The notes below the pieces were generated by a model that was given only the letters and a program-made list of their open reading frames with translations, did not search any database and was not told the DNA's origin. From positions 1,054,001-1,118,000 of the forward strand of contig NZ_CP014870.1 of NCBI RefSeq assembly GCF_001661075.1: 64,000 nucleotides of DNA. Direction: 5' to 3'. This stretch comes from Pseudomonas silesiensis (GTDB lineage: Bacteria > Pseudomonadota > Gammaproteobacteria > Pseudomonadales > Pseudomonadaceae). The translations under genes and the position numbers were made by a program. Below, in pieces: positions 17,438 through 26,735 of this stretch (positions are counted from its first letter, which is position 1; each line of letters starts with the position of its first letter).

Positions 17438-18639
17438 CGCAACAACTCCAGCGCCTGATCCAGCGCTTCAAAGAACCGCTCCAGGTCTTCGGAGTCGTTG
17501 TACAGCGCCAACGACACCCGAATCGCCCCGGCCAGTTCCAGGCTTTTCAGCAGCGGCATAGCACAGTGATGGCCCGCACGTACGGCAATCCCCTGTTCCG
17601 TCAGCAGATGTGCCAGATCGGAGTTATGCACACCCTCGACCACAAAACTGACCAGCGCCAACTGCGGTTTGCCCAGCAGGCGGATGCCGGTGCGCGCCTC
17701 CAGGCCTTTGAGCAAATAGTCATGCAGGGCCGCTTCGTGGGCGGACACGGCTGCCTGATCGAGCCCGGCCAGGTAATCCAGGGTCGCCCCCAGGCCAATC
17801 ACGCCGGCAATCGGCGGCGTACCCGCTTCAAAACCCAGTGGGGCCGGGCGGAAGCGGGCGTCGTGATAATTGGCATCCATCACCATTTCACCGCCAAACT
17901 GCCAGTGGCGCAGCTGCTCCAGCGCCTTATCGCGTCCGAACAGCACGCCGAGGCCCTCGGGGCCGTAGAGCTTATGGCTGGAAAACACATAGAAGTCGCA
18001 ACCCAGCGCCTGCACGTCATGTCGACCATGGACGACGCCTTGGGCGCCATCGATCACGGTCAAGGCGTCATGCGCCTGCGCCATCTTCAGCAATGCGGGC
18101 AACGGTTGCCAGGCCCCGAGCACGTTGGACAGCTGACTGACTGCCAGCAGGCGCGTACGCGGGCCGATCAGCCGAGCGGCGGTATCGAGATCGATCAAAC
18201 CATCGCCATCCAACGGCAAGATCACCAGCTTCAGGTCGCGACGGTGGGCCAGTTGCTGCCATGGCAACAAATTGGCGTGATGCTCCAGGGCGCTGATGAC
18301 GATTTCATCGCCCGGATTGAACAGGTGTTCCAGGCCATAGGCCAGGAGATTCAGCGCGGATGTCGCGCCGTGGGTAAAGATGATCTGCCCGCAATCGCCG
18401 GCATTGAGCCATTGGGCGACTTTGCGGCGGCTGTCCTCGAACGCCTGGGTGGCGTGGGCGCCGGGCAAGTGTTGCGCCCGATGCACGTTGGCCGCGCCGT
18501 TGGCGTAGTAATGCGCCAGGGCATCGAGCAGGGCTTGGGGTTTTTGCGTGGTGGCGGCGTTGTCCAGATAGGTCTGGTCTTGCCGTTGCAGAGCGGCGAT
18601 GGCCGGAAAATCGGCGCGCCAGGGAGAGGGAATCATCAT
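17434..18639 (-). CDS. csdA: Cysteine desulfurase CsdA (class V aminotransferase)
   Basis: 401 residues from ATGATG at 18639 (MMIPSPWRADFPAIAAL). An open extension upstream runs into a REP and is not coding. PLP enzyme that removes sulfur from cysteine (and selenium from selenocysteine). TYLDNAATTQKP opens the fold, the PLP lysine is Lys223 in SSHKLYGPEG, and the catalytic Cys359 sits in RAGHHCAMP, the group II (SufS/CsdA) form. Paired with csdE in a two-gene operon. Confidence 0.94.
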   Translation of the reverse strand: MMIPSPWRADFPAIAALQRQDQTYLDNAATTQKPQALLDALAHYYANGAANVHRAQHLPGAHATQAFEDSRRKVAQWLNAGDCGQIIFTHGATSALNLLAYGLEHLFNPGDEIVISALEHHANLLPWQQLAHRRDLKLVILPLDGDGLIDLDTAARLIGPRTRLLAVSQLSNVLGAWQPLPALLKMAQAHDALTVIDGAQGVVHGRHDVQALGCDFYVFSSHKLYGPEGLGVLFGRDKALEQLRHWQFGGEMVMDANYHDARFRPAPLGFEAGTPPIAGVIGLGATLDYLAGLDQAAVSAHEAALHDYLLKGLEARTGIRLLGKPQLALVSFVVEGVHNSDLAHLLTEQGIAVRAGHHCAMPLLKSLELAGAIRVSLALYNDSEDLERFFEALDQALELLR

Positions 18640-18683
18640 GCTGTCGAGCCCTGTTGAACATGGGCGGGTGTACGCCTTACCTA

Positions 18684-18759
18684 TTGTAGGAGCGAGGCTT
18701 GCCCGCGAAGGGGCCCTTGAGGCCGCCAAAAGCTTCGCGAGCAAGCTTCGCTCCTACAG
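18684..18759. repeat. REP doublet (GCTTGCCC type)
   Basis: TGTAGGAGCGAGGCTTGCCC at the left and GAGCAAGCTTCGCTCCTACA at the right, between dapD and csdA. Confidence 0.85.
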
Positions 18760-18792
18760 GTGATCGTGTGCCGTTGCCGGCAGCAACGCGGC

Positions 18793-19827
18793 TTAGTTGT
18801 GAGCGTGCAGCGCTTCGTTCAGTTCGATGGCCGATTTGTGGGTTTTGCATTCCACGGCACCGGTCTGCGAATTGCGGCGGAACAGCAGGTCCGATTGGCC
18901 GGCCAGTTCACGGGCTTTCACCACTTTCACCAGCGCGTTGTTCTCATCCAGCAATGCCACCTTGGTCCCGGCGGTGATGTACAGGCCCGATTCAACGGTG
19001 TTGCGGTCGCCCAACGGGATACCGATACCGGCGTTGGCGCCGATCAGGCAGCCTTCGCCGACCTTGATCACGATGTTGCCGCCGCCCGACAGGGTGCCCA
19101 TGGTCGAGCAACCGCCGCCCAGGTCCGAGCCCTTGCCAACGAATACGCCTGCGGAGACACGACCTTCGATCATGCCCGGGCCTTCGGTGCCCGCGTTGAA
19201 GTTGATGAAGCCTTCGTGCATCACGGTGGTGCCTTCGCCGACATAGGCGCCCAGGCGCAGACGTGCCGCATCCGCGATGCGCACACCGGCCGGTACCACG
19301 TAGTCGGTCATTTTCGGGAACTTGTCCACCGAGAACACTTCCAGCAGCTCGCCACGCAGGCGGGCTTCGAGTTGACGTTCGGCCAGTTCGCCAAGATCGA
19401 TGGCGCCCTGGCTGGTCCACGCCACGTTCGGCAGCAAGGGGAAAATCCCGGCGAGGTTCAAACCATGCGGCTTGACCAGGCGGTGGGACAGCAAGTGCAG
19501 TTTGAGGTAGGCCTCAGGCGTGGAAGACAGTTGCGCATCTTCGGCCAGGACGGTCGCGACCAGCGGCTTGTGGCTTTCGGCCAGACGGGTGAGCAGGGCG
19601 GCCTGCACAGCATCGACGCCTTTGAGCGCGTCGGCCAGTTGCGACGCCTGGGCGACGCTGAAGGTGATGGCCTGGTTGCCTTCGGTGTAGCCCAGGATTG
19701 GCGCGATGGCGGCCACCAGTTCGGCCGACGGATTGAGCAGTGGCTGCGCGTAAAACACTTCCAGCCATGCGCCTTGACGGTTTTGAGTGCCGACACCAAA
19801 GGCCAGGCTGAACAGGGTAGTGGACAT
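18793..19827 (-). CDS. dapD: 2,3,4,5-tetrahydropyridine-2,6-dicarboxylate N-succinyltransferase
   Basis: 344 residues, the long DapD form usual in Pseudomonas. Transfers succinyl from succinyl-CoA to tetrahydrodipicolinate in the DAP/lysine pathway. The C-terminal half is a left-handed parallel beta-helix with hexapeptide repeats (VGEGTTVMHEGFINFNAG, GRVSAGVFVGKGSDLGGG, GEGCLIGANAGIGIPLGDRN). It follows the YffB-like gene by 33 bases on the same strand and probably shares its transcript. Confidence 0.95.
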   Translation of the reverse strand: MSTTLFSLAFGVGTQNRQGAWLEVFYAQPLLNPSAELVAAIAPILGYTEGNQAITFSVAQASQLADALKGVDAVQAALLTRLAESHKPLVATVLAEDAQLSSTPEAYLKLHLLSHRLVKPHGLNLAGIFPLLPNVAWTSQGAIDLGELAERQLEARLRGELLEVFSVDKFPKMTDYVVPAGVRIADAARLRLGAYVGEGTTVMHEGFINFNAGTEGPGMIEGRVSAGVFVGKGSDLGGGCSTMGTLSGGGNIVIKVGEGCLIGANAGIGIPLGDRNTVESGLYITAGTKVALLDENNALVKVVKARELAGQSDLLFRRNSQTGAVECKTHKSAIELNEALHAHN

Positions 19828-19860
19828 GTAAATACCTCTAACAAAATTGAACGGGCTGCC

Positions 19861-20223
19861 TTACTTGAGCGCTGCCGCGTAGATATCTGGCTTGAAGCCA
19901 ATCAGGGTTCGGTCACCGAGATCGAGCACCGGGCGCTTGATCATCGAGGGTTGTGCGAGCATCAGTTCGATGGCTTTGCGCTGGTCGAGATCGGCTTTGC
20001 GTTCGTCGTCGAGCTTGCGAAAGGTCGTGCCTGCACGGTTCAACACCACTTGCCAGCCGTGCTCGTCGCACCATTGGGTCAGGTGTTCACGGTCGATTCC
20101 GGCCGTTTTGTAATCATGGAAGTCATAGCTGACAGCGTGTTCATCGAGCCAGGTGCGCGCCTTTTTCATGGTGTCACAGGCTTTGATGCCGAAAAGGTGC
20201 AACGTTTTACTTGAAACGGTCAA
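19861..20223 (-). CDS. YffB/ArsC-family thioredoxin-fold protein
   Basis: 120 residues starting with TTG at 20223, chosen because AAAGGGGG lies 7 bases upstream and no ATG is available near the conserved N-terminus. The core LFGIKACDTMKKARTWL carries the single redox Cys of the ArsC/YffB/Spx fold, and MIKRPVLDLGDRTLIGF holds the cis-proline part. YffB proteins bind glutathione but a true arsenate reductase role is unproven; no ars genes are nearby. In Pseudomonas this gene customarily sits between dapC and dapD, as here apart from the intervening metallopeptidase. Confidence 0.88.
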   Translation of the reverse strand: MTVSSKTLHLFGIKACDTMKKARTWLDEHAVSYDFHDYKTAGIDREHLTQWCDEHGWQVVLNRAGTTFRKLDDERKADLDQRKAIELMLAQPSMIKRPVLDLGDRTLIGFKPDIYAAALK

Positions 20224-20267
20224 GGAATCGCCCCCTTTACAGGTGCTGGAAAATAAAAGGTGAAGGA

Positions 20268-20297
20268 TTATGCCATGACCCTTGAGTTAAAACGCAA
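20268..20297 (-). promoter_or_regulatory. Putative promoter of the YffB-like gene and dapD
   Basis: On the minus strand TTGCGT (20292-20297), an 18-base spacer, then CATAAT (20268-20273), 45 bases before the TTG start. It would free dapD from dependence on the upstream dapC transcript, which the inserted gene would otherwise disturb. Confidence 0.4.
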
Positions 20298-20302
20298 AAC
20301 CC

Positions 20303-20432
20303 TGTGGGGGCGTGACGGCACCGGCTGGCGATCCGACGAAGGCGGTGGGTCCATCAACCTTGATGTTGGATGATACATCGCTTTCGCCGGATCACCGCCC
20401 CGGAGCAAGCTCGCTCCCGCAGGGGCGTGCCG
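20303..20432. repeat. Degenerate REP doublet
   Basis: CTGTGGGGGCGTGACGG at the left and GGAGCAAGCTCGCTCCCGCA at the right. The left arm is badly eroded. The rest of the 20224-20580 gap shows no gene. Confidence 0.6.
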
Positions 20433-20580
20433 GTGTGCGGCATTGGCGTGATGGGCAGGTAAACAATCCAGACAGCACGTCATTACCGGATGGGTGATAA
20501 CGTGCTCGGAAAGTATTGGGAGATCTGGAGTTTGAGGGAAGCCAGCCTGGGAGATCTAAAATAAGCGATATAGACTGGGT

Positions 20581-21315
20581 TTACCGCAGCGGATAGATTT
20601 TGTTTATGTTGATCTTGTCCTGGTCACTTAATTTTGTATTTGCGCCAACGTGCCAGTCTCCATCGGTGAGGAAGTTTTCTACGCTATAGTGCATGATGGA
20701 ATATTTGTCATAGTTTCCCAGGAAAATGTCGGCGTCGGTTTCTAAATCAAAAATATTGTGATCAATTTGTTCTCTGCTCCACCCAATAACATTGCTGTAG
20801 TACTCATATACTTTTCCCCGGTTCCAGGGGATATTTGCCTGGGGGTGCAAGTGTGCGTGATGCAAACCTAATGCGTGGCCGAACTCGTGAAGAACGTGGG
20901 GGCGAAAGACCATGTTCGGGTGATCTATCCCAATGACGAGTGTGGGTTCGTCCGGCTTCTCCAGTAACGCATCTGTCCCGAGTGTGGACCAGCTGTCCTT
21001 GCCCTTCATGTCAATCCGTATTTCCCCGCCAGATTCAACGAATTCGAAAGCCAGACCGACATAAGGTTCCCACTCGCGAATGTTTCGTTCTGCGTCATAT
21101 TTCATATCATCGCGTAAACCTGGCATGAACGAAATAGTAATGGTTTTTCCATTTTTCCAGAACTTGCTGTAGTAACCAACCGAGCGTTTTTGGCGCCGTC
21201 CGGGCAAAGTGTTGGCGACGTTTCTGGCGTTTTCCTTGACAGCCGCAGCACGAGAGTCTTGCACATTTAGCGGCTTTTTCATTCGCACAAAGATAGGAGT
21301 CTGCATAAGTAACAT
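20581..21315 (-). CDS. Astacin-like (M12A-type) zinc metallopeptidase
   Basis: About 244 residues if started at ATG 21315; ATG at 21306 is equally possible, and neither has a clear ribosome site. The zinc site HEFGHALGLHH fits HExxHxxGxxH of the metzincins. Downstream, YSIMHYSVENF supplies the Met-turn, and LSDQDKININKIYP matches the end of astacin catalytic domains, so M12A is the best fit, although the usual HExxRxDRD continuation after the third His is absent. There is no signal peptide. The DNA is clearly AT-richer than its neighbours. It sits between dapC and the YffB-like gene, which normally adjoin. Substrate unknown; an exported effector or defence enzyme is only a guess. Confidence 0.8.
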   Translation of the reverse strand: MLLMQTPIFVRMKKPLNVQDSRAAAVKENARNVANTLPGRRQKRSVGYYSKFWKNGKTITISFMPGLRDDMKYDAERNIREWEPYVGLAFEFVESGGEIRIDMKGKDSWSTLGTDALLEKPDEPTLVIGIDHPNMVFRPHVLHEFGHALGLHHAHLHPQANIPWNRGKVYEYYSNVIGWSREQIDHNIFDLETDADIFLGNYDKYSIMHYSVENFLTDGDWHVGANTKLSDQDKININKIYPLR

Positions 21316-21429
21316 CCATGTTTTTATAACGTTATATTTATCCGTCAGGATAAAAGGTTTATGGAGTATGAATATAATATGCTTGAGCGCTTGAGAGTGA
21401 GCGTTGTTGTAACCGGATAATGGATTAGA

Positions 21430-21459
21430 GTCCCGCCGCCGCATTGCGCAGGGCGGGAC
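21430..21459 (-). terminator. Stem-loop after dapC
   Basis: Inverted repeat GTCCCGCC / GGCGGGAC (21430-21437 and 21452-21459) lies 9 bases past the dapC stop. No T-run follows, so termination is uncertain. Confidence 0.45.
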
Positions 21460-21467
21460 ATATTTGT

Positions 21468-22667
21468 TTACCGTTTCGCGGTGATGAAAGCGCGAATCCG
21501 TTCCGCTGCTTCGACGCACTCCGCCAGCGGCGCGACCAGTGCCATCCGCACACGGCCGGCTCCCGGGTTGACGCCACCCACCTCACGGGACAGATAAGAA
21601 CCCGGCACCACGGTCACGTGTTCTTCGACAAACAGATCACGGCAGAAGGCCTCGTCATCGCCTGCAACATTCGGCCACAAATAGAAGCCGCCATCCGGGC
21701 GTTGCACATCCATCACCGGGCTGAGGATGTCCAGCACGGCGTCATATTTTTCGCGATACAACGCCCGGTTGGCGCGCACATGCACTTCGTCATTCCAGGC
21801 GGCAACGCTGGCCAGTTGGGTCTGAACCGGCATCGCACAACCATGGTAGGTGCGATACAGCAGGAAGCCCTTGAGAATGTCGGCATCACCGGCGACGAAG
21901 CCCGAACGCAGGCCCGGCAGGTTGGAGCGCTTGGACAGGCTGTGGAACACCACGCAGCGCTTGAAATCCTTGCGGCCCAATTCCACGCAGGCCGTGAGCA
22001 GGCCGGCCGGCGGGGTCTGTTCGTCGAAGTACAGTTCGCTGTAGCACTCGTCCGCGGCGATGACGAAGTCGTATTCGTCGGCCAGGGCGATCAGTTTTTT
22101 CAGGGTTTCAACCGGGATCAAGGCGCCGGTCGGGTTGCCCGGCGAGCACAGGAACAGGATCTGGCAGCGTTTCCAGATGTCCGGCGACACGGCGTCGAAG
22201 TCGGGGTTGAAGCCGTTTTCATCCAGGCATGGCAGGTAATGCGGCTTTGCGCCGGCGAGGAATGCCGCGCCTTCGTAGATCTGATAGAAGGGATTCGGGC
22301 TGACGACCAGGGCATCGTCGCCACGGTTGACCACGGTCTGGGTGAAGGCAAACAGCGCTTCGCGGGTGCCATTGACCGGCAGTACGTTGCGCGCCGGGTC
22401 GAGCCAGCCGTTCGGGACGCCGAAGCGACGTTCGCACCAGGCCGCGATGGCCTCGCGCAGGGCGGGGATGCCCAGGGTGGTCGGGTAGACGGCCATTTGA
22501 TCCAGGTTGCCGGCCAGGGCTTCGGCGACAAAGCTTGGCGAACGGTGCTTCGGCTCGCCGATGGACAGCGCGATAGGGCGCTTGTCCGGGTTTGGCGTGA
22601 CGCTGCCGAGCAGGGCGCGGAGCTTCTCGAACGGGTAGGGCTGCAACTGGTTCAGAGCGTTGTTCAT
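21468..22667 (-). CDS. dapC: N-succinyldiaminopimelate aminotransferase
   Basis: 399 residues from ATG at 22667 (MNNALNQLQPYPFEKLRAL); the upstream extension runs into a REP. Class I/II PLP aminotransferase that converts N-succinyl-2-amino-6-ketopimelate to N-succinyl-LL-DAP. The PLP lysine is Lys246 in SLSKRSNLPGLRSGF. Substrate assignment rests on the glnD-dapC-YffB-dapD context typical of Pseudomonas and the ALSIGEPKHRSPSFV opening. It is downstream of glnD, with a REP doublet between. Confidence 0.92.
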   Translation of the reverse strand: MNNALNQLQPYPFEKLRALLGSVTPNPDKRPIALSIGEPKHRSPSFVAEALAGNLDQMAVYPTTLGIPALREAIAAWCERRFGVPNGWLDPARNVLPVNGTREALFAFTQTVVNRGDDALVVSPNPFYQIYEGAAFLAGAKPHYLPCLDENGFNPDFDAVSPDIWKRCQILFLCSPGNPTGALIPVETLKKLIALADEYDFVIAADECYSELYFDEQTPPAGLLTACVELGRKDFKRCVVFHSLSKRSNLPGLRSGFVAGDADILKGFLLYRTYHGCAMPVQTQLASVAAWNDEVHVRANRALYREKYDAVLDILSPVMDVQRPDGGFYLWPNVAGDDEAFCRDLFVEEHVTVVPGSYLSREVGGVNPGAGRVRMALVAPLAECVEAAERIRAFITAKR

Positions 22668-22704
22668 CGATGGATCTCGTTCGGTTTGGGAGCGGCGCTG
22701 CCCC

Positions 22705-22805
22705 CTGTAGGAGCGAGCTTGCTCGCGATGGTCGTCAACGGTAACGCGTGCTTGCCAGGACAACGCGGCGTATTTGAATCCATCGCGAGCAAGCTCGTTC
22801 CTACA
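22705..22805. repeat. REP doublet (same sub-family as 3841)
   Basis: TGTAGGAGCGAGCTTGCTCG and CGAGCAAGCTCGTTCCTACA with the shared spacer GATGGTCGTCAACGGTAACG. It is the last REP seen before a stretch without any that runs to 46075. Confidence 0.88.
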
Positions 22806-22826
22806 AAAGGGCGGACCGTTGTTGAT

Positions 22827-25529
22827 TCAGATACTCAAGCGCGACAGTTTGATTTCGGATTCCTGATTGACCGTCAGCTGTTCGACGATCGCATCCTGCA
22901 ACCGGCTGCACAGCAAGGGGTCGGACAACGGATGGTTGTTCGCATCGGTGATGAAGAACACGTCTTCCACGCGCTCACCCAGTGTGGCGATCTTGGCGTT
23001 CTGCAGCGACAGGTCGAATTCCAGGAAGATCGTGCCGATCCGCGCGAGCAAGCCCGGGCGATCCGGGGCGCTGAGCTCCAGTACGGTGACCGGGCGCTGG
23101 GCGTCGTTGTGGATCGTCACCTGCGGCGCAAACGCGAAGTGCTTGAGCTGGCGCGGCACCCGACGCTGAATGATGGTCGGGTAGTCGTCCGGATTGCGCA
23201 GGGCTTCGGTCAGGCCATCGCGGATCTGTTTGACCCGCGCCGGATTATCGCCGATCGAGTCGCCGTCGGTGTCGAGCACGATATAGGTGTCGAGGGTGAA
23301 CTGGCTGCTGGAAGTGATGACCCGGGCGTCGTGGATGTTCAGGTTGAGCTGGTCCATCGCGGCCACGGTCACGGCGAAGAAATCGTGCTGGTCGGGTGCG
23401 TAGATGAAGATCTGCGTGCCGCCCTCGAACTCGCGCTGGGTGGTTTCCTTGATCAGCACCAGTGGCCCGCCGTCGGCCGGCTGCTGGAGGATCGCATCAC
23501 TGTGCCAGGCCACATCGCCGGCGGTGTGACGCAGGAAGTAGTCGTCGCCCAGTTGCGACCAGAGTTGTTCCACGTCGTCCGGGTCGGTGCCGCCGCGCAC
23601 CAGGATGTCCAGGGCGGCGCTTTGGGTCTGGCGGATCTGTTCTTCGCGGTCCACCGGGTTTTCCAGGCCGCGGCGCAAGGCGCGCTTGGTCTCGGTATAG
23701 AGCTGGCGCAACAGGCTGGCGCGCCAGGAGTTCCATAGCGTCGGATTGGTGGCGTTGATGTCGGCGACGGTCAGTACGTACAGATAATCGAGGTGGGTTT
23801 CGTCGCCGACGGTCTGCGCGAAATCGTGAATCACCTGCGGGTCGGACAAGTCCTTGCGCTGGGCAGTGGTCGACATCAGCAAATGGTTCTGCACCAGCCA
23901 GACGATCAGGCGGCTGTCCCACACCGGCAACTGGTGGCGCTGGCAAAAGGCTTCGGCATCCACCGCGCCGATTTCCGAATGATCACCATGCCGGCCCTTG
24001 CCGATGTCGTGGTACAGCCCCGCCAGATAGATCAGCTCCGGCTTGGGCAGCTTGCCCATGAGTTTGCTGGCCAGCGGGAATTTTTCCGACACCTGGGTGT
24101 ACTGCAACTTACGCAGGTGCTTGATCAGGTTCAGGGTGTGAGCGTCGACCGTATAGATGTGAAACAGGTCGTGCTGCATCTGCCCGACAATGAAGCCGAA
24201 CTCCGGCAAGTACCGCCCTAGGATGCCGTAACGGTTCATCCGGCGCAGGTTGCGATGGATGCCGATCTTGCACTTGAACAGCTCGATGAACAGGCTGGTG
24301 TTGCGAATATCGTTGCGGAAGTCGTCGTCGATCAGGTGCCGGCACTCGCGCAGCAGGCGAATGGTGTCGGCGCGCACACCTTTTATTTCCGGCTGTTGTG
24401 CCATCAGCACGAAGATTTCGAGCATGGCGAACGGCGTACGGCGGAACACGTTGTCGTTACGTGCTTCGATGTAGCCATCATGCAACTGGAAGCGCGAGTT
24501 GATCGGCTGCGGCGGCGCTTCGTCTTCCGGGGCGAGGATGACTTCTTCGAAGTGCTGGATGATCAGGTCGCTGAGCTGGGCAATGCTCATCACCACCCGA
24601 TAATACTGTTGCATGAAGTTTTCAATGGCTTGCTTGGCGTCATCGCCTTTGAAACCCAGCAGCCCGGCAATGGAGCGCTGGTGATCGAACAGCAAGCGGT
24701 CTTCGCTGCGGCCGGCGAGCATGTGCAACGCATAACGCACCTTCCACAGAAATTCCTGGGAGGAGGCCAGCAGGGCATTTTCGCTCTCGACCAGGAACCC
24801 TTCCCCGGCCAGCGCCCGCAGGTTCAGGGTGCCGTACTCGCGGCGGGCCATCCAGAGAATCGTCTGGATATCCCGCAGTCCACCGGGGGACCCTTTGACG
24901 TTGGGTTCCAGGTTGTACTCGGTGTCGTTGTACTTGTGATGCCGGGCCTTCTGCTCGGCGCGCTTGGCCAGGAAGAAGTCCTTGCTCGGCCACATGTGCG
25001 CGGTGCTGGTGACGTCCAGCATGCGCTGGCGCAGGCGCTCTGGGCCGCAAATGGTACGGCTTTCCATCAGGTTGGTGACGACCGTAAGGTCGGCGCGGGC
25101 CTCGACGGCACATTCGTCCACCGAGCGAACGCTCTGGCCGACTTCCAGGCCGATGTCCCACAGCAGCGTCAGAAAACGCTCGATGGAATCACGAAAAATT
25201 TCATGATCGGCGCTGTCGAGCAGGATCAGCAGATCGATATCGGAAAAGGGGTGCAGCTCACCACGACCGTAGCCACCGACCGCGACCAGGGCGATGTCGG
25301 CGTCTTCGCTCCAGTCGAACTGCTCCCAGGCCTTTTGCAGGATGTTATCGACGAACCAGGCGCGATCCTCGATCAGCCGGCGGATCTCGCGGCCGTCGCG
25401 AAAGCGCCCGTCGAGCACCTCGCGGGCCTGGCGGATCGCCTTCTTGAAGGCCGCGATCGGGCTGGCCTTCAGGGCCAGTTCCGCCTGGAACTGGCCTCGG
25501 TCGAAGAGTTCTGGGTCCACCTGCGGCAT
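22827..25529 (-). CDS. glnD: Bifunctional PII uridylyltransferase/uridylyl-removing enzyme
   Basis: 900 residues. Senses glutamine and adds or removes UMP on PII proteins, setting nitrogen control through GlnE and NtrB. Domains in order: nucleotidyltransferase with [16 protein letters not shown] at 85-100, a linker helical region, an HD phosphohydrolase domain with [14 protein letters not shown] (His507-Asp508) for deuridylylation, then two C-terminal ACT domains (one with [16 protein letters not shown], one with [16 protein letters not shown]) that bind glutamine. It follows map by 48 bases on the same strand. Confidence 0.96.
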   Translation of the reverse strand: MPQVDPELFDRGQFQAELALKASPIAAFKKAIRQAREVLDGRFRDGREIRRLIEDRAWFVDNILQKAWEQFDWSEDADIALVAVGGYGRGELHPFSDIDLLILLDSADHEIFRDSIERFLTLLWDIGLEVGQSVRSVDECAVEARADLTVVTNLMESRTICGPERLRQRMLDVTSTAHMWPSKDFFLAKRAEQKARHHKYNDTEYNLEPNVKGSPGGLRDIQTILWMARREYGTLNLRALAGEGFLVESENALLASSQEFLWKVRYALHMLAGRSEDRLLFDHQRSIAGLLGFKGDDAKQAIENFMQQYYRVVMSIAQLSDLIIQHFEEVILAPEDEAPPQPINSRFQLHDGYIEARNDNVFRRTPFAMLEIFVLMAQQPEIKGVRADTIRLLRECRHLIDDDFRNDIRNTSLFIELFKCKIGIHRNLRRMNRYGILGRYLPEFGFIVGQMQHDLFHIYTVDAHTLNLIKHLRKLQYTQVSEKFPLASKLMGKLPKPELIYLAGLYHDIGKGRHGDHSEIGAVDAEAFCQRHQLPVWDSRLIVWLVQNHLLMSTTAQRKDLSDPQVIHDFAQTVGDETHLDYLYVLTVADINATNPTLWNSWRASLLRQLYTETKRALRRGLENPVDREEQIRQTQSAALDILVRGGTDPDDVEQLWSQLGDDYFLRHTAGDVAWHSDAILQQPADGGPLVLIKETTQREFEGGTQIFIYAPDQHDFFAVTVAAMDQLNLNIHDARVITSSSQFTLDTYIVLDTDGDSIGDNPARVKQIRDGLTEALRNPDDYPTIIQRRVPRQLKHFAFAPQVTIHNDAQRPVTVLELSAPDRPGLLARIGTIFLEFDLSLQNAKIATLGERVEDVFFITDANNHPLSDPLLCSRLQDAIVEQLTVNQESEIKLSRLSI

Positions 25530-25577
25530 CGATTGGCTTTCCTGTCTATAAAAAGGCTGGGAGCTGCGCGGCCCGGA

Positions 25578-26360
25578 TCAGGCCGAAACGCGTGGGATGG
25601 TGTCGTCGGCGCGCAAGGTGAAGATCTCGTAACCGGTTTCGGTCACCACCAGGGTGTGTTCCCACTGTGCCGAAAGCTTGCGGTCCTTGGTGATCGCGGT
25701 CCAGCCGTCGCCCAGCACCTTGGTGTCGGCCTTGCCCTGGTTGATCATCGGCTCGATGGTGAAGGTCATGCCGGCCTTGAGTTCCATGCCGGTGCCGGCA
25801 CGACCGTAGTGCAGGATCTGCGGTTCTTCATGGAAGACCTTGCCGATGCCGTGACCGCAGAACTCGCGAACCACCGAGAAACCGTTCTTTTCCGCGTGTT
25901 TCTGGATGATTTCACCGATGTCGCCCAGGCGGCAGCCGGGTTTGACGATTTCGATGGCTTTGTACATGCATTCCTGGGTGACTTGCGACAGACGCTCGGC
26001 CCAGACCGGCACGGTGCCGACGTGGAACATGCGACTGGTGTCGCCGTGGTAGCCGTCCTTGATCACGGTGACGTCGATGTTCAGGGTGTCGCCATCCTTC
26101 AACGGCTTCTCGTTCGGAATGCCATGGCAGACCACGTGGTTGATCGAGGTGCAGATCGACTTCGGGTAGCCCTTGTAATTGAGCGGGGCAGGGATGGCCT
26201 GCTGCTCATTGACGATGTAGTCGTGGCAGATGCGGTCCAGCTCTTCGGTCGTGACGCCCGGTTTGACATATTCGGCAATCATTTCCAGCACGTCGGCGGC
26301 CAGTTTGCCGGCGACACGCATTTTCGCGATGTCCTCCGGGGTTTTCAGGGTGACGGTCAT
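25578..26360 (-). CDS. map: Methionine aminopeptidase, type I
   Basis: 260 residues, class Ia without an N-terminal extension. Removes the initiator Met from nascent proteins. Metal-ligand motifs are visible: GDTLNIDVTVIKDGYHGDTS (two Asp), GHGIGKVFHEEP (His), TFTIEPM (Glu), and a final Glu in WEHTLVVTETG. It is divergent from rpsB, the standard arrangement in gammaproteobacteria. Confidence 0.96.
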   Translation of the reverse strand: MTVTLKTPEDIAKMRVAGKLAADVLEMIAEYVKPGVTTEELDRICHDYIVNEQQAIPAPLNYKGYPKSICTSINHVVCHGIPNEKPLKDGDTLNIDVTVIKDGYHGDTSRMFHVGTVPVWAERLSQVTQECMYKAIEIVKPGCRLGDIGEIIQKHAEKNGFSVVREFCGHGIGKVFHEEPQILHYGRAGTGMELKAGMTFTIEPMINQGKADTKVLGDGWTAITKDRKLSAQWEHTLVVTETGYEIFTLRADDTIPRVSA

Positions 26361-26566
26361 ACAGGCTCTCTCTGCGCTCGATGGCGCTTGCTAAAACAAA
26401 ATGGGCGTTGCGCGATCGAATCTCGCGGCCCCGAAAAACCCGATTCTATCAGACGAACAGGGCAAATCTGCGCCTCTGTGCGTCGCTTCTCTCTATAGAA
26501 GGGTGCATTGCCGGCGAAATTCCAGAGCCCGCAATAAAAGGCCTGGCCGGGATTTCAGAATCCGGG

Positions 26567-26595
26567 TTCCGTTTTTTTGCACCTTGTGGTATAAA
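26567..26595 (+). promoter_or_regulatory. Putative rpsB promoter with extended -10
   Basis: TGGTATAAA at 26587-26595 gives an extended -10 box; TTCCGT 17 bases upstream is a weak -35. It lies about 140 bases before rpsB, leaving a long leader. Confidence 0.55.
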
Positions 26596-26609
26596 ATGCG
26601 CCGCTTTCC

Positions 26610-26720
26610 GGGGATCCCCTGAAAAGCCTAAATCCACACACGTGTCGACACGATGACCTGGGTGCCGCAAGCGAAATGCTGGTGGTTGGTCATTGGGATA
26701 CGTGGAGGCCAAACCCGACT
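26610..26720 (+). promoter_or_regulatory. Structured rpsB 5' leader (candidate S2 autoregulatory RNA)
   Basis: Between the promoter and the gene lies an exact inverted repeat ATGACC (26653-26658) / GGTCAT (26688-26693), flanked by CACACACGTGTCGACACG. In gammaproteobacteria rpsB leaders are known to fold so that ribosomal protein S2 represses its own operon. That this RNA does so is inference from position and structure. Confidence 0.45.
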
Positions 26721-26735
26721 TATTAAGGAACTATC

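Noticed and set aside
18640..18744. N-terminal extension of csdA to a TTG at 18744
   Set aside because: The added residues translate a REP element; ATGATG at 18639 matches the normal start.
19861..20223. YffB-like gene as a true arsenate reductase
   Set aside because: No arsenic-resistance genes nearby and the sequence and position fit the YffB branch, whose activity is not established.
21316..21519. Longer start of the metallopeptidase at 21519
   Set aside because: It would overlap dapC's 3' end and its terminator hairpin; the added residues look non-coding.
22668..22763. N-terminal extension of dapC to 22763
   Set aside because: It also crosses a REP, and ATG at 22667 gives the usual protein.
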